A DNA stretch of 64,000 nucleotides, taken from positions 1-64,000 of the IMG/VR virus record IMGVR_UViG_3300048837_000398; one strand, written 5' to 3'. A program made the position numbers and the translations under genes. Positions 63,925-64,000 of the stretch are shown one piece after another. Source of the DNA: a virus. Within the stretch, counting starts at the first letter, position 1, and every line of letters begins with the position of its first letter. The notes beneath the pieces were generated by a model, which ran no database searches, was not told the DNA's origin, and was given only the letters and a program-made list of their open reading frames with translations.

Positions 63925-64000
63925 TCTGCATGGTAACATGCAGCAGTGGTGTGAATAACTTCCACACATCACGGGGTAGGCCTAACGAACCTATTCGAAT

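Larger units (their letters stand above)
62714..64000 (+). mobile_element. Group I intron carrying two endonuclease genes (3' end outside window)
   Basis: Starts TAATTATACAGCTC like T4-type introns; P1 GAGT/GCTC; P2-like TGCCG-CGTAAT-CGGCA. Core elements: P ATTGCTGGGA (63257-63266), Q CAATCAGCAG (63281-63290), R GTTCAC (63295-), S GATATAGTC (63913-63921). After S there is a hairpin CTGCATG-GTAA-CATGCAG (P9-like) at 63926-63943 and another at about 63944-63972. One ORF lies upstream of the core, one in P8. The intron runs to at least 63.98 kb. Confidence 0.88.

Noticed and set aside
1-64000. CRISPR array, insertion sequence, integrase or rRNA
   Set aside because: No regularly spaced repeats, transposase or recombinase motifs or rRNA-like sequence were seen.

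Overview
The window looks like part of the genome of a large, tailed, crAss-like bacteriophage of a Bacteroidota host. I base this on gene content: giant virion RNA-polymerase-type proteins, a terminase-portal-scaffold-capsid run, and a family A DNA polymerase with DnaG-type primase, DnaB-type helicase, SF2 helicase, ERF annealing protein and uracil-DNA glycosylase. Three intergenic promoters also match the Bacteroidota -7 element TAnnTTTG. The phage group is inferred from remembered families; no search was run.

Genetic code: many genes are interrupted by in-frame TGA codons and become continuous if TGA is read as tryptophan. I count 24 such codons in 17 genes on both strands. Several fall where the family normally has Trp (primase, HNH endonuclease, SF2 helicase, DNA polymerase). 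TAA and TAG remain stops. All coordinates below use TGA = Trp. A tRNA with anticodon UCA lies at 51868-51963. Its shape is class II and resembles tRNA-Sec or tRNA-Ser, not tRNA-Trp, which makes it the most puzzling element here.

Layout: (1) 1-10996, plus strand: the ends of two giant virion proteins (RNA polymerase-like; metalloprotease/nuclease-like) and a small membrane protein, closed by a bidirectional terminator near 11.03 kb. (2) 11.1-46.0 kb, minus strand: a dense operon-like block with many overlapping genes. From 30 kb down to 11 kb it holds replication, recombination and repair genes, two large zinc-ribbon proteins and a tandem family of tiny paralogs. From 46 kb down to 30 kb it holds membrane proteins, lipoproteins, two glucosaminidase-like lysis candidates, a MoxR/VWA pair and many unknowns. 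(3) 46.0-46.86 kb: a divergent, AT-rich control region with short direct repeats, two similar promoters and a possible noncoding RNA. (4) 46.86-64.0 kb, plus strand: a wHTH regulator, phage GroES, small early-type genes, tRNAs, a GroEL interrupted by an intein, the large terminase (also with an intein), portal, scaffold-like protein, and a major capsid protein interrupted by a group I intron that carries two homing endonuclease genes and runs past the window end.

The phage therefore seems to bring its own replication, transcription and protein-folding machinery and altered decoding. Homing elements sit in the most conserved sites of essential genes. Minus-strand transcripts are punctuated by similar hairpin terminators with an A-rich six-base loop.
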